DNA of 64,000 nt, taken from contig JAPLRF010000026.1 in the NCBI GenBank assembly GCA_026399315.1, forward strand, positions 1 through 64,000, given 5' to 3'. Position numbers and translations under genes: made by a program. A model generated the notes under the pieces. The model searched no databases. It had not been told where the DNA came from and saw nothing but the letters and a program-made list of their open reading frames with translations. This stretch comes from Gammaproteobacteria bacterium (GTDB lineage: Bacteria > Pseudomonadota > Gammaproteobacteria > Coxiellales > Coxiellaceae). Shown piece after piece: positions 35,364 through 44,985 of the stretch; the stretch's first letter is position 1, and the number at the start of each line of letters is the position of its first letter.

Positions 35364-36761
35364 TTATTTTTGAAAAATAACCCTAAACTCCACACCCTTG
35401 CCATCCGCGGGGGTGTGCAATTCAATTTCAGCGTGATGCAGATTAGCAATTTGTTGGACGATACTTAAACCCAATCCGCTGCCCATCGCATTGCTGCCAA
35501 TTACGCGATAGAAGCGTTCAAATACGCGCTTGCGTAATTTTTCGGGAATGCCTGGGCCGGTATCGCGAACAATGAGGATCACTTGATTTTCATTTTCTTG
35601 AATGTCGATCGTGACAAAGCTGTCAGGTGGGGAGTAACGAATGGCGTTATCGATTAAATTACGCAGTAAAATATCAATGGCGGTTGCGCTGCCATTGATG
35701 GTTGCCTTGCTGTCTGGTGATAATAATTCTAACTCAATATTTTTTTCAATCGCTTCAGGTGCAAGCATGGCAGCAATTTCGGAAGCTTCTCGCGCTAAAT
35801 TAACAGGAGTGGTGTCTGTTAAACCAGCCTCAGGTTCCATTCGACTGAGTGTTAATAATTGTTGAACCACGTGTGTGCTGCGGCGGACTCCAAATAACAC
35901 TTTTAATAAAGCTTCATTTTTTTCTTCGTCTGTTTTTGCGCGCAGTGCCACTTGTGCTTGTGTGCTAAGGGCGGCAAGCGGCGTTTTTAGTTCATGCGCT
36001 GCATCTGCTGTAAATCTTTTTTCACGCCCAAAAGCCGCTTTTAATCTCCCAAACAAGCTATTTAATTCGCCAACCAACGGTTCAATTTCGGTAGGTACAG
36101 ACACCAAATCAACCGGTTCTAAATAAGAAGGTGCGCGTTGATGCACTTCCTTTGCAACGCGGCGCAAGGTGTCGAGACCACGACCGACAATTATCCAAAT
36201 TAAAAACCCTAGAAATGGATAAGTGACGAGCATCATTACAACAGAATCTTGTGTTAAGCGATTTTCCAGTTCTTGTCGATAATTAGCACGTTCAGCGACC
36301 ATCACGGTAAAATGATTTTCGCGATTGTAACCCGTGCTAACGCGCCAAGTGTGACCATTCAACCATAGTGTGGACAATCCGACAGACCCATTTGAAAAAG
36401 GGGTTTTTAAAGCGTGACGAGAATGTAAAATCAATTGGCCGTGTTTATTCCAGATTTGAAATTCAGAATTTCGTCCAGCTTGTTTAATCGCTTCAGGTTT
36501 TAAGTTGGATGTTCTTTTTAATTCCTCGAGATGTGTTGTTTCATTTTCCAGTCTTTTTTGAATAGAAATTAATTCTGTTGGGGTGAATGAACCGGAGAAA
36601 ACAGCTTGCATGCGCAATGTTGTCCGAATTAATTGCGCATCCAATTGTAATTGAATATCTTTATGCGCCAAAAATAAATTACCAATGATCGCAAATGACG
36701 TGATGAGCGTGACACTCAAGAGCAGATTAATGAGTAAATATGTGCGTATTGAAGGCGACAT
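35364..36761 (-). CDS. Sensor histidine kinase, PmrB/QseC-like
   Basis: A 465-residue membrane kinase: membrane helix near residues 8-30, a periplasmic sensor domain to about 160, a second helix, HAMP, then dimerisation/phosphoacceptor AAHELKTPL, N box NLIDNAIRYSP, G1 DTGPGIPE, F box FERFYR and G2 GSGLGLSI. It begins two bases after the response-regulator stop and works with it. PmrB-type kinases sense cations, pH or phosphate; the signal here is unknown. Confidence 0.92.
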   Translation of the reverse strand: MSPSIRTYLLINLLLSVTLITSFAIIGNLFLAHKDIQLQLDAQLIRTTLRMQAVFSGSFTPTELISIQKRLENETTHLEELKRTSNLKPEAIKQAGRNSEFQIWNKHGQLILHSRHALKTPFSNGSVGLSTLWLNGHTWRVSTGYNRENHFTVMVAERANYRQELENRLTQDSVVMMLVTYPFLGFLIWIIVGRGLDTLRRVAKEVHQRAPSYLEPVDLVSVPTEIEPLVGELNSLFGRLKAAFGREKRFTADAAHELKTPLAALSTQAQVALRAKTDEEKNEALLKVLFGVRRSTHVVQQLLTLSRMEPEAGLTDTTPVNLAREASEIAAMLAPEAIEKNIELELLSPDSKATINGSATAIDILLRNLIDNAIRYSPPDSFVTIDIQENENQVILIVRDTGPGIPEKLRKRVFERFYRVIGSNAMGSGLGLSIVQQIANLHHAEIELHTPADGKGVEFRVIFQK

Positions 36762-36763
36762 GT

Positions 36764-37444
36764 TTAGATTTTCTCGTCCTTGATTGCTTTTATCATATAG
36801 CCGACGCCACGAATGGTGCGAATTAATTTCGTGCCAAAGCGTTTGCGTAGATTGTGAATATGCACTTCCAGGGCGTTACTATCAATATTCTCCCCCCAGC
36901 CATATAAAGTTTGATTTAATTGATCCCGTGAAATAACCCGACCTGCATTTTCCATTAATTTTTGTAGCAGTGTGAATTCCCGACGTGACAACTCAACTGG
37001 CTCATCGTTTAAAGTAATAATGTGAGCAGCAGGGTCAATGCTGATCTCGCCATACACCAACAAGGGCTGAACGCGAGACTTTGATCGGCGTTGTAATGCG
37101 CGCATTCGTGCACACAGTTCATCAAGATCAAAGGGTTTTAATAAATAATCATCTGCGCCGGCGTCAAGGCCTTGAACGCGTGATTCGACCGTGTCTTTTG
37201 CGGTGAGAATTAGAACGGGAACGGGAATGTTTTTTTCACGAATGCGTTTTAAAACATCAAGACCAGACATTTTAGGCAAACCCAGGTCAAGAACAACAAC
37301 ATCAAAGCTTTCTTGCTTGCGGGCGAGGGCCTCGTAGGCAGATTTGCCATCTTTGACCCAATCAACGGTGTGGCCATAATGCTTTAACCCAGAATAGATC
37401 CCGTCTCCTAACAACTCGTCATCCTCGACTAGCAGTACGCGCAT
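36764..37444 (-). CDS. OmpR-family response regulator, PmrA/QseB-like
   Basis: A 226-residue regulator: receiver domain with acidic pocket EDD (7-9), phosphoacceptor D53 in VLDLGLP, conserved T and K (LTAKD, LLKPF), then a winged-helix DNA-binding domain (about 130-220) ending GVGYMI. It is upstream of and coupled to the kinase gene. In Legionella and Coxiella the PmrA protein controls Dot/Icm genes; orthology is likely from length and motifs but not proven. Confidence 0.93.
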   Translation of the reverse strand: MRVLLVEDDELLGDGIYSGLKHYGHTVDWVKDGKSAYEALARKQESFDVVVLDLGLPKMSGLDVLKRIREKNIPVPVLILTAKDTVESRVQGLDAGADDYLLKPFDLDELCARMRALQRRSKSRVQPLLVYGEISIDPAAHIITLNDEPVELSRREFTLLQKLMENAGRVISRDQLNQTLYGWGENIDSNALEVHIHNLRKRFGTKLIRTIRGVGYMIKAIKDEKI

Positions 37445-37515
37445 AACAACCTCCTCTGTGATGTCATTACCTGTTTAATACTATGATACGGGAGATAATT
37501 CCATCGCGATAGTAT

Positions 37516-37544
37516 TTGAGCGTTTTTAGGTCGCATGTTAAGAT
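37516..37544 (+). promoter_or_regulatory. Possible sigma-70 promoter of the glutamate dehydrogenase gene
   Basis: TTGAGC (37516-37521) and TAAGAT (37539-37544) are 17 bases apart, about 90 bases before the start codon. Each matches four of six consensus positions, so the call is modest. Confidence 0.35.
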
Positions 37545-37630
37545 TGGCCATGAATTTTATACGCCCCAGTGGGTATCGGGTTGAAGGATCGCATTTTTAC
37601 ACTATCAATTATTTTTTAAGGTACTAAAGT

Positions 37631-40600
37631 ATGCCAACAGCAGATCATCCTTCCATGAAATCGCTTATTTCTAAAGTCGTTCAATTTGCCAAAACGCAAA
37701 TTCATGATGAAGCGCAATTGATGCTATTTTCTAACTTTATTCGTTTGTTTTATTCGCATGCGGCGGAAAGCGACCTGAAATCCCGCTCGGTTGCTGAGTT
37801 GTTTGGTATGGTTCATTCTCAGTGGATGTTGGTTAGTCGCCCTCAAAATGCTGCTTGCCCTGCCTTTCGCTTTTTTAACCCCGACCTTGAAAGAGATGGC
37901 TGGCATACCACGCATACTGTTGTGGAACTGATCATGAAAGATATGCCTTTCATTATCGATAGCGTGCGCATGGAAATGGGTCGTTTGGGTTTTACCATTC
38001 ATTTGATGATTTATATGGGCGGCATGACAATTTGTCGTGATGCAGCAGGATTGGTGACAAAAGTAGAAAGTTATGACGTCAATCACCCCACTTGCGATTC
38101 AATTGAATCTCCGGTTTACCTTGAAATTGACCGGCAAACCGATCCCGCTGTTTTGGCGATGATTGAAGAGAATTTGAGCCGTGTTTTGTCTGATGTTCAG
38201 GTTGTCGTGAACGATTGGAAGCCGATGCAAAAACGCGTTGAAGAATCTATTGAGGATTTGTCTCATGCGGTAAAAACCTTATCAAAAGAAGAAGTGAAAG
38301 AATCAATTTCATTTTTGCAATGGTTGTTAGACGGGCAATTTACTTTTTTGGGTGTGCGCGATTATGAGGTGGTGGGTGAGGGTGATGCGATGGCATTGCA
38401 TTTAATTCCCCATTCTGGTCTTGGTGTATTGCGTAATGAAAGTCACAGTCAGGTGACGCGTCAATTTTCGGCGCTACCTGACTCTGCACGTGAGCTCATG
38501 CTTTCAACTAATCAATTGCTTGTGATCTCCAAGACTAACACGGTTTCAACGGTGCATCGTCTTGCCTACACGGACTATATCGGCGTTAAACGCTTTAATG
38601 AACAGGGGAAATTAATCGGTGAGCGACGCATTATTGGTTTGTATACCTCAACAGCCTATAGCAGTCATCCCAAACAAATTCCTTTTTTAAGACATAAAGT
38701 TGTTTCTGTTCTTCAAAAATCGGGATTACCGCCAAAAAGTCATGCGGGAAAAGATTTAATGCATATCCTTGAAACGTTCCCACGTGATGATTTATTTCAA
38801 GCGCCAGTTGATGAGTTGTATCACATTGCAATGGGCATTTTAAATTTACAGGATCGCCGTAAAACCAGTTTATTTGTACGTGAAGATGCTTATGGGCGTT
38901 ATGTCTCTTGTTTGGTTTTTGTGCCACGCGATAATTTCAATTCAAGTTTAATTACGCGCATTCAAAATGTATTGATGGAAACATTTCAAGGTGTTGAAGC
39001 AAATTATTACACCTATTTTTATACGGCGTTATTAACGCGTATTCATTACATTATCCGTGTTCCCTCAAAAAAGAAATTGCGTTATAACATTGAAGCATTA
39101 ACTGAACGTTTAATAGAAGTATCTAAATCATGGAAAGAGGGTTTTAAAGAATCTGCTTTGGGATATTTCGGAGAAGAGCGGGGCAATGCACTGGTAAGTC
39201 GCTACAAAGGTGCTTTTTCTGCGGGATATCGCGAAGCTTTTACGCCTATGCATGCGCTCTCTGATATAGAGCATATTGAAGCATTGTCTAATACTGATGC
39301 ATTGGGAATGAGCTTGTATCGCCCATTGTGTGCGACACAACAAGAAATTAAATTTAAATTATTTCGTTATCAAGAAACGGTTCCTTTGTCTGATGCATTG
39401 CCTATTTTGGAAAATATGGGTTTGCGTGTCATTGAAGAACAACCTTATCAGTTAGATTTTAAAGACGGTCGCCAATTATGGATTAATGATTTCAGTTTAA
39501 TTTTCTCTAAAGAAACGCCCTTAGATGTTGATCAGGTTCGACCTATTTTTCAAGAAGCCTTTAATAAGATTTGGTTGGGCGAAGCTGAGAATGATTTGTT
39601 AAATGCTTTAGTATTAGAGGCGCAATTAAATTGGCGTGAAATTGCTTTATTGCGTGCATACACAAAATATTTACGACAAACGGGATTCACTTATAGTTCA
39701 CAATATGTCGCCGAAACATTTTTAAAATATCCCGAGATTGCAAAAGCATTTGTACAATTGTTTCATGGTTTGTTTGATCCCGCACAACAGCCGTCAACAA
39801 ATACAGTTGTACAAATTGAAATAGCCATTCGCCAACAAATTGAAGATGTGATTTTGCTGGATGAAGACCGTATTTTTCGACAAATGCTCTCTGTGATCCA
39901 AGCCACTTTGCGTACCAACTTCTATCAACACAATAAGGTGGATATTTCCTTTAAATTATCCCCTTCCAAAATCCCTGAAATGCCGTTGCCATTACCGATG
40001 TTTGAAATCTTTGTTTATTCCCCGCGTTTTGAAGGCATTCATTTGCGTTCTGCAAAAGTGGCTCGCGGTGGATTGCGTTGGTCGGATCGCCGAGAAGATT
40101 TTAGAACAGAAGTATTGGGATTAATGAAAGCGCAACAAGTTAAAAACGCGGTCATCGTGCCGGCGGGGGCGAAAGGGGGATTTGTTCCTAAGAATTTACC
40201 GATAAATGGTTCGCGCGATGAAATCATGGCTGAAGCAATCGCATGCTATAAAGGCTTTATTCAAGGTCTTTTGGATATTACAGATAATTTTCATGGCTTT
40301 GATGTGATTCGTCCAAAGGACACTATTTGTTACGATGATGCAGATCCTTACCTGGTGGTTGCAGCGGATAAAGGAACGGCGACTTTTTCAGATATTGCAA
40401 ATCAAATTGCAATGGATAATGGGTTTTGGTTGGGTGATGCTTTTGCGTCTGGTGGCTCAAGTGGTTACGATCATAAAAAGATGGGGATTACGGCACGCGG
40501 CGCTTGGGTTTCGGCAGAAAGACATTTCCAAGGATTGAATATCAACGTCGACAACACTGAAATTACAGTTGTCGGCGTGGGTGATTTAAGTGGCGATGTA

Positions 40601-42496
40601 TTTGGTAATGGTGTTTTATTATCGCCCCATTTGAAATTACTGGCTGCGTTTAATCATATGCATATTTTTTTGGACCCTAATCCAAATCCTCAGAAGAGTT
40701 TTGAAGAGCGCCAAAGAATATTTGCATTGCCACGATCAACATGGGCAGATTATTCCGCTGAATTAATTTCTGAAGGCGGCGGTATTTATCCGCGAGCAGC
40801 AAAATTTATCACAATTACCCCTGAAATAAAGGCGATGCTGGAAATCAGTGATGATCGTTTGGCGCCCAATGATTTAATTCGTGCAATTTTAAAAGCACCG
40901 GTTGATTTGATTTGGAATGGCGGCATTGGTACTTATGTCAAAGCAATAGAAGAAACGCATGCGGCTGTGGGTGATCGCACGAATGATGCTGTCCGCGTGA
41001 ATGGCGCTGATTTGCGCGCGCGTGTCGTGGTTGAAGGCGGTAATTTAGGGTGTACGCAATTGGGTCGAATTGAATATGCTGCACTGGGGGGCTTAATTAA
41101 CACTGATTTTATAGACAATTCTGGCGGTGTGGATTGTTCTGATCATGAAGTGAATATTAAAATTTTATTGAATACAATTGTTGAAGCAGGGGATTTAACC
41201 CTAAAACAACGCAATCAAATATTGGCGTCAATGACAGAAGAAGTGTCGAGCTTGGTTTTACAAAATAACTACCATCAGAATCAAGCGGTGAGTTTTTTAA
41301 CAGCGATGTCACCTAAAAATATGAGTTTGTATGTGCATTATCTGGATGTGCAAGAACAAGCGGGCAAAATTAACCGTGAATTGGAATATTTACCGGATGC
41401 AAAAACGTTGTTAGAGCGCCGTTCTAACGGCCTGGGTTTAACGCGTCCTGAAGCGGCTGTTTTATTTTCCTATAGCAAAATTATTTTAAAAGAAGACATT
41501 AGGCAATCTGATTTATTAACAGACCCTGCACTCACTGATTTTATTAAAAATGCTTTTCCAACTGTGTTATGTAAAAAATACAGTGATTATATTTTTAATC
41601 ATCGTCTTCGCAATGAGATTTTAGCAACGCAATTGAGTAATCATTTAGTGTCTCACATGGGTATTACCTTTGTTCATCAAATGGAAGACGAAACAGGTGC
41701 ATCTGTTTCAGCGATTGTCCGTGCCTTTACGGTTGCTTTTACTATTTTCCACACGGCAGAAATGGTTGCTGATATTGAAGCGCTGGATTATCGTGTTGAT
41801 ATGTTATTACAATTTCAAATGATGGATGAGGTGATTCGCTTGGTGCGTCGGGCGACGCGTTGGTTATTGCGTAATTGGCGCGAACAAATTTCGATTCCAA
41901 AAATGATTGCCTGTTTTGAGCCGCACATTAAAGGGTTATATAAACGCTTACCTAAATTATTAGTGGGTACGGACAAAGAAGGTGTGGATGCGCGTCGTGA
42001 TCAATTAATTGCAGATCAAGTACCCGAAGAAATCGCAACGCGTATTGCAAGCGTTCGATCGATGGTGCACGCATTGAATATTATTGAAGCGGCTAACGCA
42101 CAATCGGAAGATGTGTATCATGTTGCTCAGGTCTACTTTAATTTAGTGGATCGTTTGGATTTGCATTGGTTTCGCGATAAGATCAACGATCATCCTGTCA
42201 CACACCGATGGTCAGTGTTAGCCAAGGCGGCTTTTAGAGGTGACTTGGATTTAATACAGCGCCAACTCACTGCCAGTGTGATAGCACTAGATGTGCCAAC
42301 AAAAAATGTAGCGCAACGCGTTACTATTTGGTTAGGGCGACACGAAGATTTGGTTGCACGCTGGAGAATGATTTTAACGGATTTGCGCAGTGAATCCGTT
42401 GCGGATTTTGCCATTATTTCAGTTGGCATACGTGAATTGTTTGATTTGGCGCAAGCGAGTAGCGTCGGTGCCGAAAAACAATTTTTGTCATTATAA
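37631..42496 (+). CDS. gdhB: Large NAD-dependent glutamate dehydrogenase
   Basis: A 1,621-residue enzyme of the 180-kDa bacterial NAD-GDH class, oxidising glutamate to 2-oxoglutarate and ammonia. The long N-terminal ACT-like regulatory part is followed by the catalytic region near residues 800-1200: the catalytic-lysine segment PAGAKGGFVPK, then DFSDI-like nucleotide-binding blocks (VVGVGDLSGDVFGNG; VVEGGNLG). The C-terminal helical domain completes the family length. It links amino-acid breakdown to the TCA cycle, in keeping with the leucine dehydrogenase and asparaginase genes in this window. Monocistronic. Confidence 0.96.
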   Translation: MPTADHPSMKSLISKVVQFAKTQIHDEAQLMLFSNFIRLFYSHAAESDLKSRSVAELFGMVHSQWMLVSRPQNAACPAFRFFNPDLERDGWHTTHTVVELIMKDMPFIIDSVRMEMGRLGFTIHLMIYMGGMTICRDAAGLVTKVESYDVNHPTCDSIESPVYLEIDRQTDPAVLAMIEENLSRVLSDVQVVVNDWKPMQKRVEESIEDLSHAVKTLSKEEVKESISFLQWLLDGQFTFLGVRDYEVVGEGDAMALHLIPHSGLGVLRNESHSQVTRQFSALPDSARELMLSTNQLLVISKTNTVSTVHRLAYTDYIGVKRFNEQGKLIGERRIIGLYTSTAYSSHPKQIPFLRHKVVSVLQKSGLPPKSHAGKDLMHILETFPRDDLFQAPVDELYHIAMGILNLQDRRKTSLFVREDAYGRYVSCLVFVPRDNFNSSLITRIQNVLMETFQGVEANYYTYFYTALLTRIHYIIRVPSKKKLRYNIEALTERLIEVSKSWKEGFKESALGYFGEERGNALVSRYKGAFSAGYREAFTPMHALSDIEHIEALSNTDALGMSLYRPLCATQQEIKFKLFRYQETVPLSDALPILENMGLRVIEEQPYQLDFKDGRQLWINDFSLIFSKETPLDVDQVRPIFQEAFNKIWLGEAENDLLNALVLEAQLNWREIALLRAYTKYLRQTGFTYSSQYVAETFLKYPEIAKAFVQLFHGLFDPAQQPSTNTVVQIEIAIRQQIEDVILLDEDRIFRQMLSVIQATLRTNFYQHNKVDISFKLSPSKIPEMPLPLPMFEIFVYSPRFEGIHLRSAKVARGGLRWSDRREDFRTEVLGLMKAQQVKNAVIVPAGAKGGFVPKNLPINGSRDEIMAEAIACYKGFIQGLLDITDNFHGFDVIRPKDTICYDDADPYLVVAADKGTATFSDIANQIAMDNGFWLGDAFASGGSSGYDHKKMGITARGAWVSAERHFQGLNINVDNTEITVVGVGDLSGDVFGNGVLLSPHLKLLAAFNHMHIFLDPNPNPQKSFEERQRIFALPRSTWADYSAELISEGGGIYPRAAKFITITPEIKAMLEISDDRLAPNDLIRAILKAPVDLIWNGGIGTYVKAIEETHAAVGDRTNDAVRVNGADLRARVVVEGGNLGCTQLGRIEYAALGGLINTDFIDNSGGVDCSDHEVNIKILLNTIVEAGDLTLKQRNQILASMTEEVSSLVLQNNYHQNQAVSFLTAMSPKNMSLYVHYLDVQEQAGKINRELEYLPDAKTLLERRSNGLGLTRPEAAVLFSYSKIILKEDIRQSDLLTDPALTDFIKNAFPTVLCKKYSDYIFNHRLRNEILATQLSNHLVSHMGITFVHQMEDETGASVSAIVRAFTVAFTIFHTAEMVADIEALDYRVDMLLQFQMMDEVIRLVRRATRWLLRNWREQISIPKMIACFEPHIKGLYKRLPKLLVGTDKEGVDARRDQLIADQVPEEIATRIASVRSMVHALNIIEAANAQSEDVYHVAQVYFNLVDRLDLHWFRDKINDHPVTHRWSVLAKAAFRGDLDLIQRQLTASVIALDVPTKNVAQRVTIWLGRHEDLVARWRMILTDLRSESVADFAIISVGIRELFDLAQASSVGAEKQFLSL

Positions 42497-42581
42497 TTAT
42501 AGTGAAAAAGCATGAGTGGATATTATGTAGCCACCCCAAAATTCTTTGTCACGGTCACAGTATATTAGGGAACGAACAAAC

Positions 42582-43439
42582 ATGGATATCATCGGAAAAA
42601 AAATAGACGTCAAAGGATCCCTAATGCATTATTACGATGAGGGTTCAGGTGATCCTATTTTATTTTTACATGGCATGCCGACATCAGCCTATCTTTGGCG
42701 TAACATTATCCCTGTTTTAGCGCCGTATGCGCGCTGCATTGCACCTGATTTAATTGGTATGGGTGAATCCGATAAGCCTGATATTGAATACCGTGTTTTT
42801 GACCATATTGCCTATATCGAATCCTTTATTGAAGCGCTGGAATTAAAAAATATTACCTTGGTATTGCATGGCTGGGGTTCTGTTATTGGGCTTGATTATG
42901 CCCGTCGTCATGAAAAAAACATTAAAGCGATTGCCTTTTACGAATCTCATTTGCAGCCAGTTACCCATTGGAATCAGTTGTCATTGCCTGTCCAACAATT
43001 TGCAACACTATTAAATAGACCGGGTGCAAGTTATCGTGCCGTGATTAAACAGAATTATTTAATTGAAAAAATATTACCGCGCAGTATTATTCGCGAATTA
43101 ACGGATGAAGAAATGACGCATTATCGCGCACCTTTTCCAACACCCGAAAGTCGAAAGCCATTGTGGCAATATGTGAATGATTTGCCATTGGGGAAAGGTC
43201 CCGATGACGTTGTCAAATTAATTCAAGCTTATTGTGATTGGCTGCAAAAAACAACGCTCCCCAAACTGTTGTTGTATGCTATGCCGGGTTTTATGACAAC
43301 GATGGATGATGTGCAATGGGCGAGCAAACATTTTCCCAATATTAAATTAGCAGCCTTAGATGATGCTATGCACCTGGCGCAAGAATCCATTGCAGCGCAA
43401 TTCTCCTCGGCATTACTGAACTGGTATTTAAATATATAA
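42582..43439 (+). CDS. Haloalkane-dehalogenase-like alpha/beta hydrolase lacking the nucleophile
   Basis: A 285-residue alpha/beta-hydrolase matching the haloalkane dehalogenase family: HGMPTSAYLWRNIIP oxyanion region, DLIGMGESDKP, the catalytic Glu in IAFYE (E121) and the C-terminal His in DAMHLAQE. The nucleophile elbow, normally HDWGS, reads HGWGS: glycine G97 (codon GGC, 42870-42872) stands where Asp (GAC) is required, and the halide-binding Asn of HGNP is Met. As written it cannot do standard dehalogenation. The start at 42582 follows AGGGAAC. Confidence 0.88.
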   Translation: MDIIGKKIDVKGSLMHYYDEGSGDPILFLHGMPTSAYLWRNIIPVLAPYARCIAPDLIGMGESDKPDIEYRVFDHIAYIESFIEALELKNITLVLHGWGSVIGLDYARRHEKNIKAIAFYESHLQPVTHWNQLSLPVQQFATLLNRPGASYRAVIKQNYLIEKILPRSIIRELTDEEMTHYRAPFPTPESRKPLWQYVNDLPLGKGPDDVVKLIQAYCDWLQKTTLPKLLLYAMPGFMTTMDDVQWASKHFPNIKLAALDDAMHLAQESIAAQFSSALLNWYLNI

Positions 43440-43442
43440 ATC

Positions 43443-43485
43443 AGCTTCGGCGTCTCGAACGTCAGCGAGTGGAACCTAAACCATG
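43443..43485. repeat. REP-like fragment
   Basis: CGTCAGCGAGTGGAA downstream of the hydrolase gene resembles GTTAGCGAGTGGAA at 59129 and GTTAGCGGGTGGCG at 43693, members of a dispersed short repeat. Confidence 0.4.
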
Positions 43486-43520
43486 CAAGGCAATTTAAAA
43501 ATATATAAAGGATATGGCGT

Positions 43521-43655
43521 ATGAAAAAAACACTTTTTTTATTTATCTTCTTATTTTCATGCGGCCTTTTATCCGGCTGCGGCTCTGTCAACTATGCGCC
43601 CGGAAAAGCGTATATTAATGCAGAACCCGGTTTTGCCGCGCAAGATTCAGAGTGA
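43521..43655 (+). CDS. Tiny lipoprotein
   Basis: A 44-residue reading frame starting MKKTLFLFIFLF, with lipobox LSGC and a 24-residue mature chain (GSVNYAPGKAYINAEPG then FAAQDSE). An AAAGGAT ribosome site is at 43507-43512. Small lipoproteins of this kind (entericidin-like in size, not in sequence) are common; the function is unknown. It starts 81 bases after the hydrolase gene. Confidence 0.65.
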   Translation: MKKTLFLFIFLFSCGLLSGCGSVNYAPGKAYINAEPGFAAQDSE

Positions 43656-43679
43656 ATATTAAATAGTTCAGACGTGGGC

Positions 43680-43800
43680 GGCGGTCCATGCGCGTCGTTA
43701 GCGGGTGGCGAAGCGTTTTATGCTTATAAATAAGCTATTATGTTTTTCGTGCTGGCTAACGCCAGAACTTCCGTACCCATTCACTGGCCCACTGAAAAAC
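43680..43800. repeat. REP-like palindromic repeat
   Basis: On the minus strand 43795-43750 reads GTGAATGGGTACGGAAG, then CTGGCGTTAGCCAG (a hairpin). It matches the repeat arms at 57772-57815 and 57862-57825. A related GTCGTTAGCGGGTGGCG lies at 43690. There is no gene between 43656 and 43827. Confidence 0.55.
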
Positions 43801-43827
43801 GACGCTTCATGCATTGTAAATACACAA

Positions 43828-44985
43828 TTATTCCTTAGAAATGCAGTCTCGCATCACATCACAGGTTTTTTGCATAACATGAATGTTGTGAATACAAGCA
43901 AGGTTATGATAAGCCGGTGCTTTTATTTTAAATAAATAGTGCAAATACGCGCGCGAATGATTTTGACAAGTGTGGCAGTCGCATCCTTTTAAAATGGGAT
44001 TGTCATCTTTTGCGTAAATACCTTTTTTAATAATCAACTGGCCTTTTGGCTCGCCGTGATAATTAAATTTAACCCAATCACCCTCGGGCTCAGCAAATCC
44101 ATGATACAAACTGCCGTGTCGTGCATTACGTGTCGGACCAACGCAATCGAAAATATCCACGCCACATTTGACGACATCGATTAAATCTTGCGGATGTAAA
44201 CCGACGCCCATTGTATAGCGAATTTTATTTTCAGGCAGAATGGGGCGCACCCATTCAATTATTTTTTCAGTGATCGGCATGTTAAAACCAATGGATTCGC
44301 CACCGATTGCAATGCCATCTAAATTTGCATCTACAATAAACTGCGCGCTTTGTTCGCGCAAAGATTGATATTGTCCGCCTTGAATAATGCCAAAAAGCGC
44401 TTGTTTATGGCCATAAAAAGAATTCGGATTTTTTTCATGAATTTCTTTTGATAGCAGCAACCAGCGATGTGTGCGTTCCATTATTTTAATGGCTTCGGTC
44501 TCTGAAATAGAATCAGGCGTGCACTGATCAAACGCCATGATAATATCAGCCCCAATGTTTTTTTGCGCATCAATAGAAGTTTGCGCATTTAAGATAATTT
44601 TTTGGCCGGTGATAGGGTGCTTAAATTGCGCGCCATTTTCAGTAATCTTACAGATATCCGAATTGTTCGATAAGCTGAAGACTTGAAATCCGCCACTGTC
44701 GGTTAACATGGGTTTGTGCCAGCCCATAAATTTATGCATGCCACCAGCCGCTTGTAAAATTTCCATGCCGGGGGCGACCAACATGTGATAGGTATTGCCA
44801 CCCAAAATAATTTGGCTGTTACTTGCCGTTAAATCATCTGGCGTCATTAAATTAACAAATGCGCGCGTGCCAACGGGCATAAATGCAGGCGTTAATACAT
44901 CACCGTGCGGCGTACTCATTTTCATGATGCGTGCGTGGGTGTGGGTATGTTTTTTTATGAGTTCGCTGGAAAAGTTATTTTTCAT
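43828..44985 (-). CDS. tgt: tRNA-guanine transglycosylase with altered substrate pocket
   Basis: A 385-residue base-exchange enzyme acting on tRNA position 34. The catalytic residues are intact: D96 (TDSGGFQ), nucleophile D280 (DIFDCVGPTRNARHG), and zinc ligands CDC-HTC and a later His. The substrate loop that in canonical bacterial enzymes reads GGLAVGE reads GGESIGF (228-234), so the glutamate that holds the preQ1 aminomethyl group is phenylalanine. queA, yajC and secD are not adjacent. A different base (queuine or preQ0) or a paralogue role is possible. Confidence 0.85.
   Translation of the reverse strand: MKNNFSSELIKKHTHTHARIMKMSTPHGDVLTPAFMPVGTRAFVNLMTPDDLTASNSQIILGGNTYHMLVAPGMEILQAAGGMHKFMGWHKPMLTDSGGFQVFSLSNNSDICKITENGAQFKHPITGQKIILNAQTSIDAQKNIGADIIMAFDQCTPDSISETEAIKIMERTHRWLLLSKEIHEKNPNSFYGHKQALFGIIQGGQYQSLREQSAQFIVDANLDGIAIGGESIGFNMPITEKIIEWVRPILPENKIRYTMGVGLHPQDLIDVVKCGVDIFDCVGPTRNARHGSLYHGFAEPEGDWVKFNYHGEPKGQLIIKKGIYAKDDNPILKGCDCHTCQNHSRAYLHYLFKIKAPAYHNLACIHNIHVMQKTCDVMRDCISKE

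Noticed and set aside
37724-38086. 120-codon open frame antisense to the glutamate dehydrogenase start
   Set aside because: The plus-strand gene is unmistakable across 1,621 residues; the antisense frame is rich in His and Asn in the way of complementary-strand shadows.
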